Shown piece after piece: positions 8,821 to 18,300 of a stretch of 64,000 nucleotides of DNA. The stretch's first letter is position 1. Each line of letters opens with the position of its first letter. The notes under the pieces are model-generated. The model ran no database searches, was not told the DNA's origin, and saw nothing but the letters and a program-made list of their open reading frames with translations. Origin of the DNA: Sphingobacterium micropteri (GTDB taxonomy: Bacteria; Bacteroidota; Bacteroidia; Sphingobacteriales; Sphingobacteriaceae). The translations under genes and the position numbers were made by a program. The stretch is from positions 248,001 to 312,000 of the forward strand of contig NZ_JACOIK010000004.1 of the NCBI RefSeq assembly GCF_014692515.1. The letters are read 5' to 3'.

Positions 8821-10380
8821 CTATTTCGCGTAGGCAACAGACCTGGTTTCGCGAATAACCGTTACTTTGACTTGACCCGGATACGTCATCTCTGTTTGGA
8901 TACGGTTGGATATATCCGCTGCCAGAATCTCTGCCTGGGCATCAGACACTTTCTCTGATTCGACGACGACGCGCAATTCGCGACCCGCTTGAATAGCGAA
9001 CGTCTTTTCCACTCCAGGATAAGAAAGAGCAAGCTCTTCTAGTTCTTTCAAACGCTTAATATAGCTTTCTACCACTTCGCGACGTGCACCAGGACGCGCA
9101 CCCGAAATCGCATCACATGCTTGGACAACAGGCGAAATCAACGAAGTCATCTCTATTTCATCGTGGTGTGCACCAATAGCATTGCAAACTTCCGGATGTT
9201 CTTTATACTTTTCAGCCAATTGCATACCCAAAATAGCGTGTGGCAATTCCGGATTATCGTCGGGCACTTTTCCAATATCGTGTAAAAGACCTGCACGTTT
9301 CGCGTGTTTCACGTTTAGGCCAAGTTCTGCCGCCATTGTCGCCGCAAAATTGGCAACTTCGCGGGAGTGTTGCAACAAATTTTGTCCGTAAGAAGAACGA
9401 TAGCGCATACGCCCAACCATACGTATCAACTCCGGATGAAGACCATGTATACCTAAATCGATTACCGTACGCTCGCCAATTTCAACGATTTCATCTTCAA
9501 TTTGCGTACGTGTCTTTGCGACGACCTCTTCGATACGCGCCGGGTGAATACGTCCGTCGGTAACCAATCGGTGTAATGACAAACGGGCAATCTCACGGCG
9601 TACGGGATCGAATCCGGACAATATAATCGCTTCCGGTGTATCGTCTACAATGATTTCAACACCCGTTGCCGCTTCCAACGCACGAATATTTCGTCCTTCA
9701 CGACCAATGATACGTCCTTTTATTTCATCATTCTCAATATTGAAAATAGATACCGTATTTTCGATAGCAGATTCTGTTGCTGTCCGTTGAATCGTCTGGA
9801 TAACCACCTTTTTCGCTTCCTTTGATGCCGTCAGCTTCGCTTCATCCACAATATCTTTGATTTGCATGATCGCTTGCGACCGTGCTTCCTCACGTAGCGA
9901 GTTGACCAATTGCTCTCTGGCTTCTTGAGCAGATAGACCGGCAATTGTTTCCAATTGTTTGATGTGCTGATTCTTCAGTTGATCTACTTCTTCTGATTTC
10001 CGCTCGTTGAGTTCGATCAAATGATCCAGCTTTTTATTTCTATTGTCCAACTCTTGCTTTTCACGATTTAAACTTTCCAGCTTTTGATTCAACGATTGCT
10101 CTTTCTGCCGAATCGTATTCTCTTTTTGCGCCACCGTACTGTTGCGTTGGGTAACTTCTTTCTCATGTTCTGCTTTCAGTTGCAAGAACTTCTCTTTTGC
10201 TTCGAGATTACGCTGTTTTTTGTGATGTTCAGCCTGTTTTTCAGCCTCTTTAATAATACTTTCCGCCTTTTCCCGAGCCGCTTGTTCTTGTTTTTTGAAG
10301 ACCCCCTGCAACAAAAAACGACCAATAACGACACCTATGATAAGCGAAATTATAATCGAAATAATAGTAATTAAATCCAT
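8821..10380 (-). CDS. rny: ribonuclease Y
   Basis: This 519-residue protein has the full RNase Y layout: one N-terminal TM helix (residues 3-25), a long charged coiled coil (about 30-190), a KH domain ([18 protein letters not shown]) and an HD domain ([18 protein letters not shown]). It is a membrane-anchored endoribonuclease that starts mRNA decay. Length matches the family (about 520 residues). It has its own terminator at 8767-8794. The gene upstream on the same strand is zapA, with an ncRNA candidate between them. Confidence 0.97.
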   Translation of the reverse strand: MDLITIISIIISLIIGVVIGRFLLQGVFKKQEQAAREKAESIIKEAEKQAEHHKKQRNLEAKEKFLQLKAEHEKEVTQRNSTVAQKENTIRQKEQSLNQKLESLNREKQELDNRNKKLDHLIELNERKSEEVDQLKNQHIKQLETIAGLSAQEAREQLVNSLREEARSQAIMQIKDIVDEAKLTASKEAKKVVIQTIQRTATESAIENTVSIFNIENDEIKGRIIGREGRNIRALEAATGVEIIVDDTPEAIILSGFDPVRREIARLSLHRLVTDGRIHPARIEEVVAKTRTQIEDEIVEIGERTVIDLGIHGLHPELIRMVGRMRYRSSYGQNLLQHSREVANFAATMAAELGLNVKHAKRAGLLHDIGKVPDDNPELPHAILGMQLAEKYKEHPEVCNAIGAHHDEIEMTSLISPVVQACDAISGARPGARREVVESYIKRLKELEELALSYPGVEKTFAIQAGRELRVVVESEKVSDAQAEILAADISNRIQTEMTYPGQVKVTVIRETRSVAYAK

Positions 10381-10520
10381 TGTTTATTTATGATATATTT
10401 ATTTATTATGTGTGATTAACTTCGTTGAGCTCGCAAGCCCCGTTAACTTTGTTGAGCCCTTCGGGGTTCGCGATTTGTTACTCGTGACCAGGAACTAACC
10501 ACTGGTTACTGATCACTATT
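10381..10520. other. non-coding gap with two degenerate 17-bp direct repeats
   Basis: The stretch between rny and the ncRNA candidate has no ORF worth calling. It contains TTAACTTCGTTGAGCTC (10416-10432) and TTAACTTTGTTGAGCCC (10443-10459), 27 bp apart with 2 differences, and a run of alternating GTTAC/GTGAC-like words. I see no other signal. Confidence 0.4.
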
Positions 10521-10521
10521 T

Positions 10522-10698
10522 AAAAAAAAACCGCAATTAAATGTAACAGGTCCCATGTATTATTAAACTTCGATTACACATGATTTGAGCAATTGATCAT
10601 GACCTAGATGGCTTTCGCAAAATGGCCTACATCTTGTTTTCGCTCGTGATATTGAAGCGTTAAGTTTAAAATAGTGACAACCCGAATTTAATTGCGGC
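10522..10698 (-). ncRNA. ssrS: structured ncRNA, candidate 6S RNA
   Basis: On the minus strand the ends pair as a perfect 12-bp helix: CCGCAATTAAAT (10531-10542 on the plus strand) with ATTTAATTGCGG (10686-10697). A second helix of 8 bp is set inside it (TTAAACTT at 10563-10570 with AAGTTTAA at 10662-10669). The middle can fold further, for example GGC...GCC around a TTT-TGCG-AAA hairpin. The minus strand continues into nine Ts right after the closing helix, as an intrinsic terminator would. The length (about 170-180 nt), a long terminal helix with open centre and the position beside zapA fit 6S RNA, the RNA that mimics an open promoter and binds RNA polymerase. The identity is inferred; a structured ncRNA of some kind is well supported. 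Confidence 0.6.
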
Positions 10699-10739
10699 AA
10701 ATTCGTCGTTATAAAGCTCTGAAATAAAGAACGATATAT

Positions 10740-11030
10740 TTATTTTCTAAAGAAATCCGTTAACATAGCATCCAATTCGTGAACCTTCTCTTCCAATCCA
10801 TCCTCCTGTTGTTGTGCGTTACGCTCCGCCTTTATCATTCCGGTAGCATATTGCAATACACACATCGACAATAAGTCTTGTTTATCACGAACTGCATAAT
10901 TTTCCTGCAATTCCTTTATTTTTTCATTAATTAATTTCGCAGCGTATCTAATTACCTCTTCTTCTTCCGTCGCCACTCTCAGTGGATAAACACGGTCTGC
11001 GATATTTATTTTTATGGAAATTTCTCCCAT
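10740..11030 (-). CDS. zapA: cell division protein ZapA
   Basis: This 96-residue protein starts with the ZapA beta-strand pattern (ISIKINIADRVYPLRV), followed by EEEEVIRYAAKLINEKI and a C-terminal coiled coil. ZapA binds FtsZ and bundles its filaments at the division site. The gene lies 49 bp after the coiled-coil gene 11080-11388, probably in one transcript, and upstream of the 6S-like RNA, an order that recalls zapA-ssrS in other phyla. Confidence 0.88.
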   Translation of the reverse strand: MGEISIKINIADRVYPLRVATEEEEVIRYAAKLINEKIKELQENYAVRDKQDLLSMCVLQYATGMIKAERNAQQQEDGLEEKVHELDAMLTDFFRK

Positions 11031-11079
11031 GTTTTTTGAGCTTAAATAACGTAACAGGCTTCTGTTTCTTCTCTTCCCT

Positions 11080-11388
11080 TTACTTCAACAAGCCTATACA
11101 TCTGTCTATTTCTCGCACAAAATCGTTAATTTTTTGCTTTGTGTCAAGTATTTTTTCATTTATAGCTTCTTTATCTACCTCGGATTCATCCAATGTTTTC
11201 GCAACTGCCAAAGCCTTAACCTTTTCCTCCAGTTGTTGTACTTTATTTGTACTCGTCTGGAATGCTACCTGTAAAGATTGTACTTCTAGTTTTAACAAAT
11301 CATTTTCTTCCTGTAAGGCATCGCACAACTGAATAAGATTCTTCGTCTTCTCGACGATAACATTCATTTGTGTAGATAGTCCAGCCAT
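11080..11388 (-). CDS. short coiled-coil protein, ZapB-like by size and place
   Basis: The 102 residues are almost wholly heptad coiled coil (QLCDALQEENDLLKLEVQSL, then KVQQLEEKVKALA). There is no signal peptide or TM segment. Lying between pheT and zapA and 37 bp after the pheT stop, it may help ZapA in division, but this is inference from position. The coiled-coil character is seen directly; I do not recognise a specific family beyond a conserved Bacteroidota hypothetical. Confidence 0.7.
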   Translation of the reverse strand: MAGLSTQMNVIVEKTKNLIQLCDALQEENDLLKLEVQSLQVAFQTSTNKVQQLEEKVKALAVAKTLDESEVDKEAINEKILDTKQKINDFVREIDRCIGLLK

Positions 11389-11425
11389 ATAATCTTTTCT
11401 CGCAATTAATCGTTAAACGTATCCA

Positions 11426-13819
11426 TTAGCGCACTATCGCACCAATCTGTTGTTCAAAGTTAAGCATTAATTTTTTAATTATAGCCTCAATTTGTTTGTC
11501 ATTTAACGTTTTTTCTTCGTCCTGCAGCGTAAAACTTAATGCGTAGGATTTTTTTCCTTCCGGAAGGCCCGAGCCTTTATAAACGTCAAAGATGTTGATC
11601 TCTTTTAGTAATTTTCGTTCGGTTTTCGTTGCTATCCGCGTAAGTTCTTCAAATGTCACCGCATCACCTACTAATAACGATAAATCGCGTCGTACGGCGG
11701 GGAACTTGGATACCTCTTGATATTTGATTGTATTCTTACGTATTACCTTTATAACAAGATCCCAATCAAATTGAGCGAAATAAACTTTTCCATCTACATC
11801 GGCTTTTTTTAGGTTATCCGTCGAAACGCTGCCTAGTGTCACCAATGTCTTCTGTCCTTTCATGTAGTTCAAGCCATAATCAAAATACGGCCCATCGGCT
11901 TCCTGTACTTGCAAACCCGGAATATTTAACCGCTTGATAAGCGTATCAACAGCCGCTTTCAAATGATAAAAATTCGTCTTTTTGCTCTTCGAACTCCAAT
12001 GCTCTTCTATTTGATCGCCGGCTATACACAACGATAGGTTTTGCCGCTCTTGATACCCCTCTTCGGTTTTGAAATACGTTTTACCATACTCAAAATACTT
12101 AGCGTTCGGGTTTTTACGCTTCTGATTGTAGGCTACGGTCGTCAACGCCGAGAACAACAGGTTTTGACGCATGGTATCTAAATCCGAGCTCAATGGGTTA
12201 ACCAAACGAACCGCTGTTTGTTCATCTTCGACAAACGATAGTTTCGTTAGTGAATTGTTCAATATCTCCCGATAACCATTTCCGATCAATAAATCTGCAA
12301 CTTGGTTTAACACAACTTCCTTATCCGGCTTTTCCGTTGTATTCAACGAAGATTTAATCTGCGGCTTTAGTTCGATATTGTTATAACCGTAGATACGTAA
12401 TACCTCTTCGATAATATCTACCTCTCGCGTAACGTCCACTTTATAAGCAGGCACACTGACCGTAATTTCTTCACCATTTTCTTCCGAAACCCCAATTCCC
12501 AAGGCTTCAATAATTGCTTTAATTTCCGTATCGGGTATTTCCTTACCAATCAATTGACGTACGCGACCATAATGGACGGGGAATATAAATGGTGAAACAG
12601 GAGCCGGATAACTATCCGTTATAGAAGAGACTACCTTACCTCCAGCAATCTCCTGAATCATCAAGGCGGCTTTTTGCAATGCATACACGGGCATATTGGG
12701 ATCTGTACCGCGCTCAAAACGGAAAGAAGAATCTGTTTTTAATCCATGACGTTTCGACGTTTTACGCACCGATACAGCATCAAAGTAAGCCGATTCCAAG
12801 AAAATGCTTGTCGTTTTCTCGTTAACCCCTGAATATTCACCTCCAAAAACTCCGGCGATACACATCGGTTTTTCGGCATCTGCAATAACCAGATCTTCTG
12901 ACGAAAGTTTTCTTTCTACACCATCCAATGTCACAAAAGGCTCATTTTCATCAGCATAACGTACAATTATTTTACTATCTGCAATCTTTGCCGCGTCAAA
13001 TGCATGCAGAGGTTGCCCTAAGTCATGCAATATATAATTCGTAATGTCCACGATATTATTGATCGGGCGCACACCGATTACATTCAATTTTTCCTTCAGC
13101 CAATCAGGCGACTCTCCTACGGTGATACCGGAAATAGTCACGCCGGCATAGCGAGGGGCTGCCGTCGATGCTTTTACTTCTACCTGTACACCTGCGTCCT
13201 TCCCTTCTTGAAAAGTAGAAACATCATTTACCGTATAAGGTTGACGGAAATACGCGGCTAAATCACGTGCTACGCCTAAATGAGACGCAGCGTCTGCTCG
13301 GTTCGGTGTTAACCCGATTTCATATCGGAAATCGTCTTGTATGTTATAATAATCTTTTACCCGAGAGCCTACGACCGCATCAGCGTTCAGCTCTACAATG
13401 CCCGCATGTGAAGTTCCTAAACCTATCTCATCCTCACCGCATAACATTCCTTCCGAAACTTCTCCCCTAATCTTCGATTTTGTAATTTTAAAAGGCTCAC
13501 CATTCGTGGGATGGCAATACGTTCCCACCGTGGCTACAATCACTTTTAGTCCTTCCCGCACATTTGGTGCTCCACACACAACATGCAATAGCTCCGGTCC
13601 ACCGACATCTACTGTTGTGATTCTCAATTTATCCGCATTGGGATGCTGTCCGCATGTCTTCACCTCTCCTACAACCAGACCTTCTAAACCACCTGGAATG
13701 CTCTGCACCGTTTCTAATAACTCCACTTCCAGTCCGATATCCGTCAAAATCAAGGATAACTCTTCCGGTGTTTTTTCTATGTTTATATAGTTCTTCAGCC
13801 AATTATAGGAAATATTCAT
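11426..13819 (-). CDS. pheT: phenylalanine--tRNA ligase beta subunit
   Basis: The protein is 797 residues from the ATG at 13819 (MNISYNWLKNYI). The upstream in-frame start adds nine atypical residues, and an AAGAG sits just before this ATG. Domains in order: an EMAP/OB tRNA-binding domain (VVGEVKTCGQHPNADKLRI), a B3/B4 editing domain, a B5 domain, a catalytic-like core (SSFRFERGTDPNMP lies in the B3/B4 region), and a C-terminal FDX-ACB domain (FPAVRRDLSLLV). With the alpha subunit, which is not in this window, it charges tRNA-Phe. Length fits the family. Confidence 0.97.
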   Translation of the reverse strand: MNISYNWLKNYINIEKTPEELSLILTDIGLEVELLETVQSIPGGLEGLVVGEVKTCGQHPNADKLRITTVDVGGPELLHVVCGAPNVREGLKVIVATVGTYCHPTNGEPFKITKSKIRGEVSEGMLCGEDEIGLGTSHAGIVELNADAVVGSRVKDYYNIQDDFRYEIGLTPNRADAASHLGVARDLAAYFRQPYTVNDVSTFQEGKDAGVQVEVKASTAAPRYAGVTISGITVGESPDWLKEKLNVIGVRPINNIVDITNYILHDLGQPLHAFDAAKIADSKIIVRYADENEPFVTLDGVERKLSSEDLVIADAEKPMCIAGVFGGEYSGVNEKTTSIFLESAYFDAVSVRKTSKRHGLKTDSSFRFERGTDPNMPVYALQKAALMIQEIAGGKVVSSITDSYPAPVSPFIFPVHYGRVRQLIGKEIPDTEIKAIIEALGIGVSEENGEEITVSVPAYKVDVTREVDIIEEVLRIYGYNNIELKPQIKSSLNTTEKPDKEVVLNQVADLLIGNGYREILNNSLTKLSFVEDEQTAVRLVNPLSSDLDTMRQNLLFSALTTVAYNQKRKNPNAKYFEYGKTYFKTEEGYQERQNLSLCIAGDQIEEHWSSKSKKTNFYHLKAAVDTLIKRLNIPGLQVQEADGPYFDYGLNYMKGQKTLVTLGSVSTDNLKKADVDGKVYFAQFDWDLVIKVIRKNTIKYQEVSKFPAVRRDLSLLVGDAVTFEELTRIATKTERKLLKEINIFDVYKGSGLPEGKKSYALSFTLQDEEKTLNDKQIEAIIKKLMLNFEQQIGAIVR

Positions 13820-13843
13820 CTCTTGGAATCTTAATTTTAGGCA

Positions 13844-13851
13844 CAAAGATA
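13844..13851 (-). promoter_or_regulatory. -7 promoter box of pheT
   Basis: The minus strand reads TATCTTTG, an exact TAnnTTTG box. It would place the start of transcription about 18 bases before the pheT ATG at 13819. No exact -33 TTTG is present. Confidence 0.55.
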
Positions 13852-14035
13852 GTTTTTTTGGCGTGTTCGGTAAAACGTTTTCTGTTGATGACGCTGAAAA
13901 CAGTCTTTTTTTTGGCGAAAATATGGACGTATATAGCCTAAATTTCAGCTCATTTTTAGTTCAAAATCGGCATCTACAGTTCTTGAACCGCCTTTTTACA
14001 CTAAAAAAATCAGGAAACAGTAAGAGCTAGAACGC
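13852..14035. other. AT-rich gap between pheT and the repeat array
   Basis: No ORF is supported here. On the plus strand GTTTTC and GAAAAC (about 13877-13901) can pair and are followed by eight Ts, which looks like a terminator, but no plus-strand gene lies upstream. Nothing else stands out. Confidence 0.3.
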
Positions 14036-14434
14036 ATACGTGTTATACTAAAACACATACATGATAAGCTAGAACACATACGTGATGAACCAAAACAACT
14101 ACATGATAAGCTAGCACACACACGTGATGAACCAAAACAACTACATGATAAGCCAGAATACATACATGATGAACCAAAACAACTACATGATAAGCCAGAA
14201 TACATACGTGATGAACCAAAACACCTACATGGTAAGTTAGAATCCATACCTGATGAACCAAAACACCTACATGATAAGCTAGAACACATACCTGATGAAC
14301 CAAAACACCTACATGGTAAGTTAGAATACATACCTGATGAACCAAAACACCTACATGGTAAGTTAGAATACATACCTGATGAACCAAAACACATACATGG
14401 TAAGATAGAACACATACATGATGCGCTAAAAACC
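14036..14434 (+). repeat. 21-bp tandem repeat array 1 (19 units, partly as 42-bp doublets)
   Basis: Nineteen units of 21 bp follow without a gap. The two alternating unit types are close to ATACCTGATGAACCAAAAC and CTACATGGTAAGTTAGAAT. The right half is highly regular: 14288-14329 and 14330-14371 are identical 42-bp copies, while units on the left differ more. In one plus-strand frame the whole array is open and reads as heptads such as IPDEPKH and LHGKLEY, but a stop lies just before it (14021-14023) and no start codon follows. Two minus-strand frames are also open because 21 is a multiple of three. It lies directly downstream of, and convergent with, the AraC-type gene 14465-14812. A second member of the same family is at 59541-59897. 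Confidence 0.9.
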
Positions 14435-14464
14435 AATTATTTATTACACAAAAGAGAGCACTCG

Positions 14465-14812
14465 TTATTGTCGTCTACGGATCATTTTCCGTTCATCACT
14501 AGGAGAAAGCCGAAACAATTCTTTGTATCGAGTAGCAAAGTGCCGGGCACTGGAAAAATATAATCTATCGGCAATCTTTTCTATAGTGAGGTTCGGTTTT
14601 CTACGCAACAACTCCCGACCTTTGTGCAAACGGAGCACACGAATATATCCGTGAAGTTTAATGCCGCCCCCTTCAAATGCACGGCTCAGGCTTCTTGTCG
14701 AGCAGCCAAGCGCAGTAGCAATACGGTTGCGATCCAGATCGGGCTCCATATAATGCGCTAGTATATACGTGCACGCCCGATGCAAAAGGAGTTCCTGTTT
14801 TTTTTCCGACAT
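14465..14812 (-). CDS. stand-alone AraC-type helix-turn-helix protein
   Basis: This 115-residue protein is just the AraC DNA-binding domain with its two HTH motifs (DRNRIATALGCSTRSLSRAF; TIEKIADRLYFSSARHFATRY) and the usual FRLSPSDER end. Most AraC proteins have about 280-330 residues with an N-terminal ligand domain, absent here. The upstream reading frame closes 12 codons before the ATG, so no longer form is hidden. Upstream (14819-14930) lies a broken small gene. The HTH resembles the one at 58509-59513 (shared pattern H-K/R-A-x-x-Y-I, S-x-R-x-L, G-Y-x-x-x-L-R-L, F-S-S-x-x-H-F). Both genes have a 21-bp array downstream. A DNA-binding role is well supported; targets are unknown. Confidence 0.8.
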   Translation of the reverse strand: MSEKKQELLLHRACTYILAHYMEPDLDRNRIATALGCSTRSLSRAFEGGGIKLHGYIRVLRLHKGRELLRRKPNLTIEKIADRLYFSSARHFATRYKELFRLSPSDERKMIRRRQ

Positions 14813-14818
14813 AGGAAT

Positions 14819-14930
14819 CCAAGATAAGGATTTTCTGCTTCTTCGTTTTTACAGTAATACCTAATTCTTTTAACAACGCTTTAATCAAAGGGGCTTTTTC
14901 TTCCTGAACTCTAATTTCTCATGTTTGCAT
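14819..14930 (-). pseudogene. remnant of a small antitoxin-like gene
   Basis: From the ATG at 14930 the minus strand reads Met-Gln-Thr, then a TGA stop, then in the same frame EIRVQEEKAPLIKALLKELG and ITVKTKK. Bacteroidota genomes hold small antitoxin-like proteins that start MQTIEI(K/R)V-EE-K-LLK-L, and codon 4 is where a hydrophobic residue would be expected. The frame then runs on into the AraC gene out of phase. I see a decayed gene rather than a functional one. No toxin gene lies beside it. The family link is by memory of the pattern and is weak. Confidence 0.4.
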
Positions 14931-14969
14931 AATCATAGGCTTAACTTAACCTTATACAAAGATAGCCTT

Positions 14970-15386
14970 TTACCAATACGTTCCCGATAAAAACGTTAGT
15001 CGTATAAACGATATTACACTTTTATTGTTGAGATGAAGCAGATCATCTAATTGCTTAATTTCCGTATCATCGACTAAGACCACAAACAGTCCGTCCTGAA
15101 ATGCCAAAAACGCGTTTTCAAGTGCTTCATCCACATAAGCCGGTGTTTTGTTTTCGATATCACCAAACCCGATCTTTCCACTTTCGGACTGCTTCTGTAT
15201 TTCGCTGGGCGTGAGAAAGGAAATCAACTGACTTTCCACACGCTCTTTGTTATAACGCTGAACCTCCTGCTTTACACACTCCTCTATTAATGCACGCAAG
15301 GTATCCGGTTTTTTAGAGACATGAAAGGGGACGGTTAGGATTTTCTTTTTTCCCAAACGTTTTAATTGCAAAACAACTTGTTCCAT
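14970..15386 (-). CDS. 138-residue protein paired with the DUF4132 gene
   Basis: I do not recognise a named family. The protein is soluble and mixed alpha/beta, with a basic N-terminus (LKRLGKKKILTVPF), a charged helix (CVKQEVQRYNKERVESQL), the stretch SGKIGFGDIENK, and a C-terminal half predicted to be alpha/beta (AFLAFQDGLFVVLVDDTEI). It starts 6 bp after the stop of the 1670-residue DUF4132 gene and so is almost certainly co-transcribed and likely works with it. No signal peptide or TM segment is seen. Confidence 0.65.
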   Translation of the reverse strand: MEQVVLQLKRLGKKKILTVPFHVSKKPDTLRALIEECVKQEVQRYNKERVESQLISFLTPSEIQKQSESGKIGFGDIENKTPAYVDEALENAFLAFQDGLFVVLVDDTEIKQLDDLLHLNNKSVISFIRLTFLSGTYW

Positions 15387-15392
15387 GTGCTG

Positions 15393-18300
15393 CTATTTGT
15401 TGATTTGTGCCAAAATGGTCGGATCCTTGATTTTATCGTCCTGTGCTAACAACCGCATTTTCGAAATGATTTCGGCTGATTTAGGATCATCATCCACAAA
15501 CGGAAGGAACATCCGACCGCGATGTTGGCTATGCACCGGAATAATCGATAGCTGCAATCCATTTTTGCTAACCATACCACTTCCCAGATGTATACTATAG
15601 CTGCCCAACTTGCCTTTAACCAATATATGTCTTTCTTTGATCTCCACATTATCCAGCTTGAACAGACGGGCGCTTTCTTTTGCCAACGCTGCGCGCATCT
15701 GCATCGAACTGTGGCTCGCTTCGGGATCTACTTCACCCACATGGGCTACACTAACCACTAGGTCCACATCCCGCATCGTTTCGCTAAAAATAACAGGATC
15801 GATATCTGTCAGTGGGACTACCTTGCCATCCTTTAACGAATAAAAACAGACGTACTCCAACGAGGGAGCCTCAACGTCAGATGGTGAGAACCAATCCGCC
15901 ATGGCAAATAATGTCGCCAGGTAACCTTCCTTATGATACACTTTTTGCAAGCCCTCATCGTAGTTCACCGTCCAGCCTCTCCCTCTCAGCAGGGCAACGG
16001 TCTTATTCGGCTGAATTTGATGGCCTTGATAACGTTCCGATCGGTTACGATGTTCCTGTTCATCCGCGGTTAATACATATAATTCCCTAAATATCTGCTT
16101 AAATGGCTGTTGAATTTGTTTATCAAAGATATATCGTTGATACAGATCCCACTGAACGGCTTCGTACAAATGCGCCGGGTGAGCAATCACAAAACGTCGT
16201 TCGGAATGAAGAGACTGCAATTTACCGTCTGCCCCCAATAACTGACCATCTTTCCAAAATCCCGAAATTCCTGCACGTCCATCTATCAGCACCAGTTTGC
16301 CCAACATAGCATGAACAACCGGATGGGCCATGATTTTAGCCAACTCATCCACGCTAAACTCATCTCGGCGCAACATGGCATTTTCCAAAGATTGACGTGT
16401 ACGCGCATATTGTTTGCGTAGGTAGTTCTTACCCTCTTTAAGTTGCTCTACACGTTTATCTTTTTTGATCTTGTCCGGAATAGTTTTTAGAACCTTACCA
16501 TTCTTATTGACCACGATATCCGCTTTTCCCATTTCATCCATAACCAGCTCCAGCATCGTGTCTCCAATCTCCACGCTTGCATTTTCCATAATTTGTTGCG
16601 TGGCTTTTCCTTCCATTGCCCACGAGAAGCGGACACTATCGTCAAATCCCGCATTCCGGGCGAGGTTATCCAATCCAATCTCGACTGCCCGTTTCTCACT
16701 TTCCTGACGCTGCGCACCAAATTGTTTGCTTTCCTGTAAGAACGTTTGCAGGAGATTATACCGCTTGAGCAAGTCGGCTTCGGGGTTAGCTTTACTAATC
16801 GGAATCAGACCAAGCGCCATCACATAGTCCTTATCTCTTTTTTCTGTGATTTTCTTTAATGTTTCCGTAATCTTGGTTTCTCCCAATAGCACAGATGAAT
16901 AGAGCTTCACCCGGCGGTAGCCCATACCATCCGAAAGATATTTCGCCGCTTCGTGCACCAGCTTCCAGTTCGCTTTACCTAGATTACCGTATACTCGTTG
17001 GAACCATTCAATATCGATAGCGCCCTTTTGAAAATCATCTTTGGGCACATTAGAATACCTCGAAATAACAGTTTCCTTTTCGGCATTCATATAATCCGTC
17101 GTATGGGCTAAAAACCACCAAACAGCCTCTTGTAGCTTGTTGATTTTTAAATAATCGCCTAACCACTCCGCCCATTGGGTAGCGTAGCAGGATACTTCTA
17201 CCAAGCGCTTTTTGTCAAACTTATTCTCCTGGAGGGTTTCGGCAAAAGTATCATAGGTATCCCCATCGGCAAGTGTACTGCGTTTCAGTATCTGACTGAA
17301 CGTATATTTTTTGCTGACGTTGATACCATAGGAATATCCTCGATCAAACTTATCCTTTCCCATACGTTGCAATACCTCAAAAAAGAAGCGTGCTCCTTCT
17401 ACGGTAGCAAAATTTGATATATAACGGGAAGCCTCCGTAGGTAAGTCTCCCCTTTCCAATTCGATCTGTAGCAGGTTGTTTTTCAACTTTTCTGTTATCC
17501 GCGGAATACTGATATGCTCAAATCGCTTGGTATGGTAATTCTGTCCGCCGTCCAGAAAGTAGAACAAATCATTGTCTAACAAGCCGAGAAACAACAGGTC
17601 GTCCTTATTGAGCTTACCTTGATTGAATAGAGAAAGCGTTAGTTCGGTATACGGTGTCATGAACTTGGTGGAAGTTTCCGGCGCCAGTACTTTCGGTAAA
17701 TGTGGGATACATTCTTTGATATGTTGAATATCCGCATTTTTTGACAACTCATTTGCCAATACAAAGTATTGCAATTTCCAAAGACGGAATTGCTGTTCTT
17801 CATCTAAAAATTCCAAATCCGGTTCATAGATACTATACGCCAGATTTAATACGAAGCTATACCAATATACGTCGTTCGAATAATAATAGCTCGACTGTTT
17901 GAAAGGTTTATTTTTTAACTCTTTCGGAAAATGGAAAAACAAATCTTCCAAGACATCCAGTTTATAGCTTGTCCACATTTTCTTGTCCGCGTATACATCC
18001 GCAAGACAGGTCAATATGCGCGATATTTTTTCTGTACGGCTCTGGTAATAATAAGGTTCGTCTCCAAAGTTTATGCTTTTAAAGTCTGGTAGATACTGTG
18101 CTTTGAAATCGCGCAAGCCCTCGTAGTCCAGATGATTATAATAGTGATCATAACAGTATTGGATAACCGAGTAAATTTCAAAGTCATTCAACCCGGCGTC
18201 ATGATACCATTGTTTCCAAACTTCTGCCAACGGCAAATTATCTAAATGTGCTTCCGCTTCAGCTTCGCGCTCAAGCAAACGTAACGGACGTAAATTATTG

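Noticed and set aside
13877..13911. plus-strand terminator left of array 1
   Set aside because: A 6-bp hairpin and T run are present, but no plus-strand transcript is expected to reach it.
14036..14434. CRISPR array
   Set aside because: Units are contiguous 21-bp direct repeats with no unique spacers and no cas genes nearby.
13996..14436. 146-residue cysteine-rich protein on the minus strand
   Set aside because: It is the array read in an open frame; it starts at TTG, has no ribosome site, and its repetition follows the DNA period.
14673..14888. 71-residue protein on the minus strand
   Set aside because: Starts at TTG inside the broken antitoxin-like frame and overlaps the well-supported AraC HTH gene.
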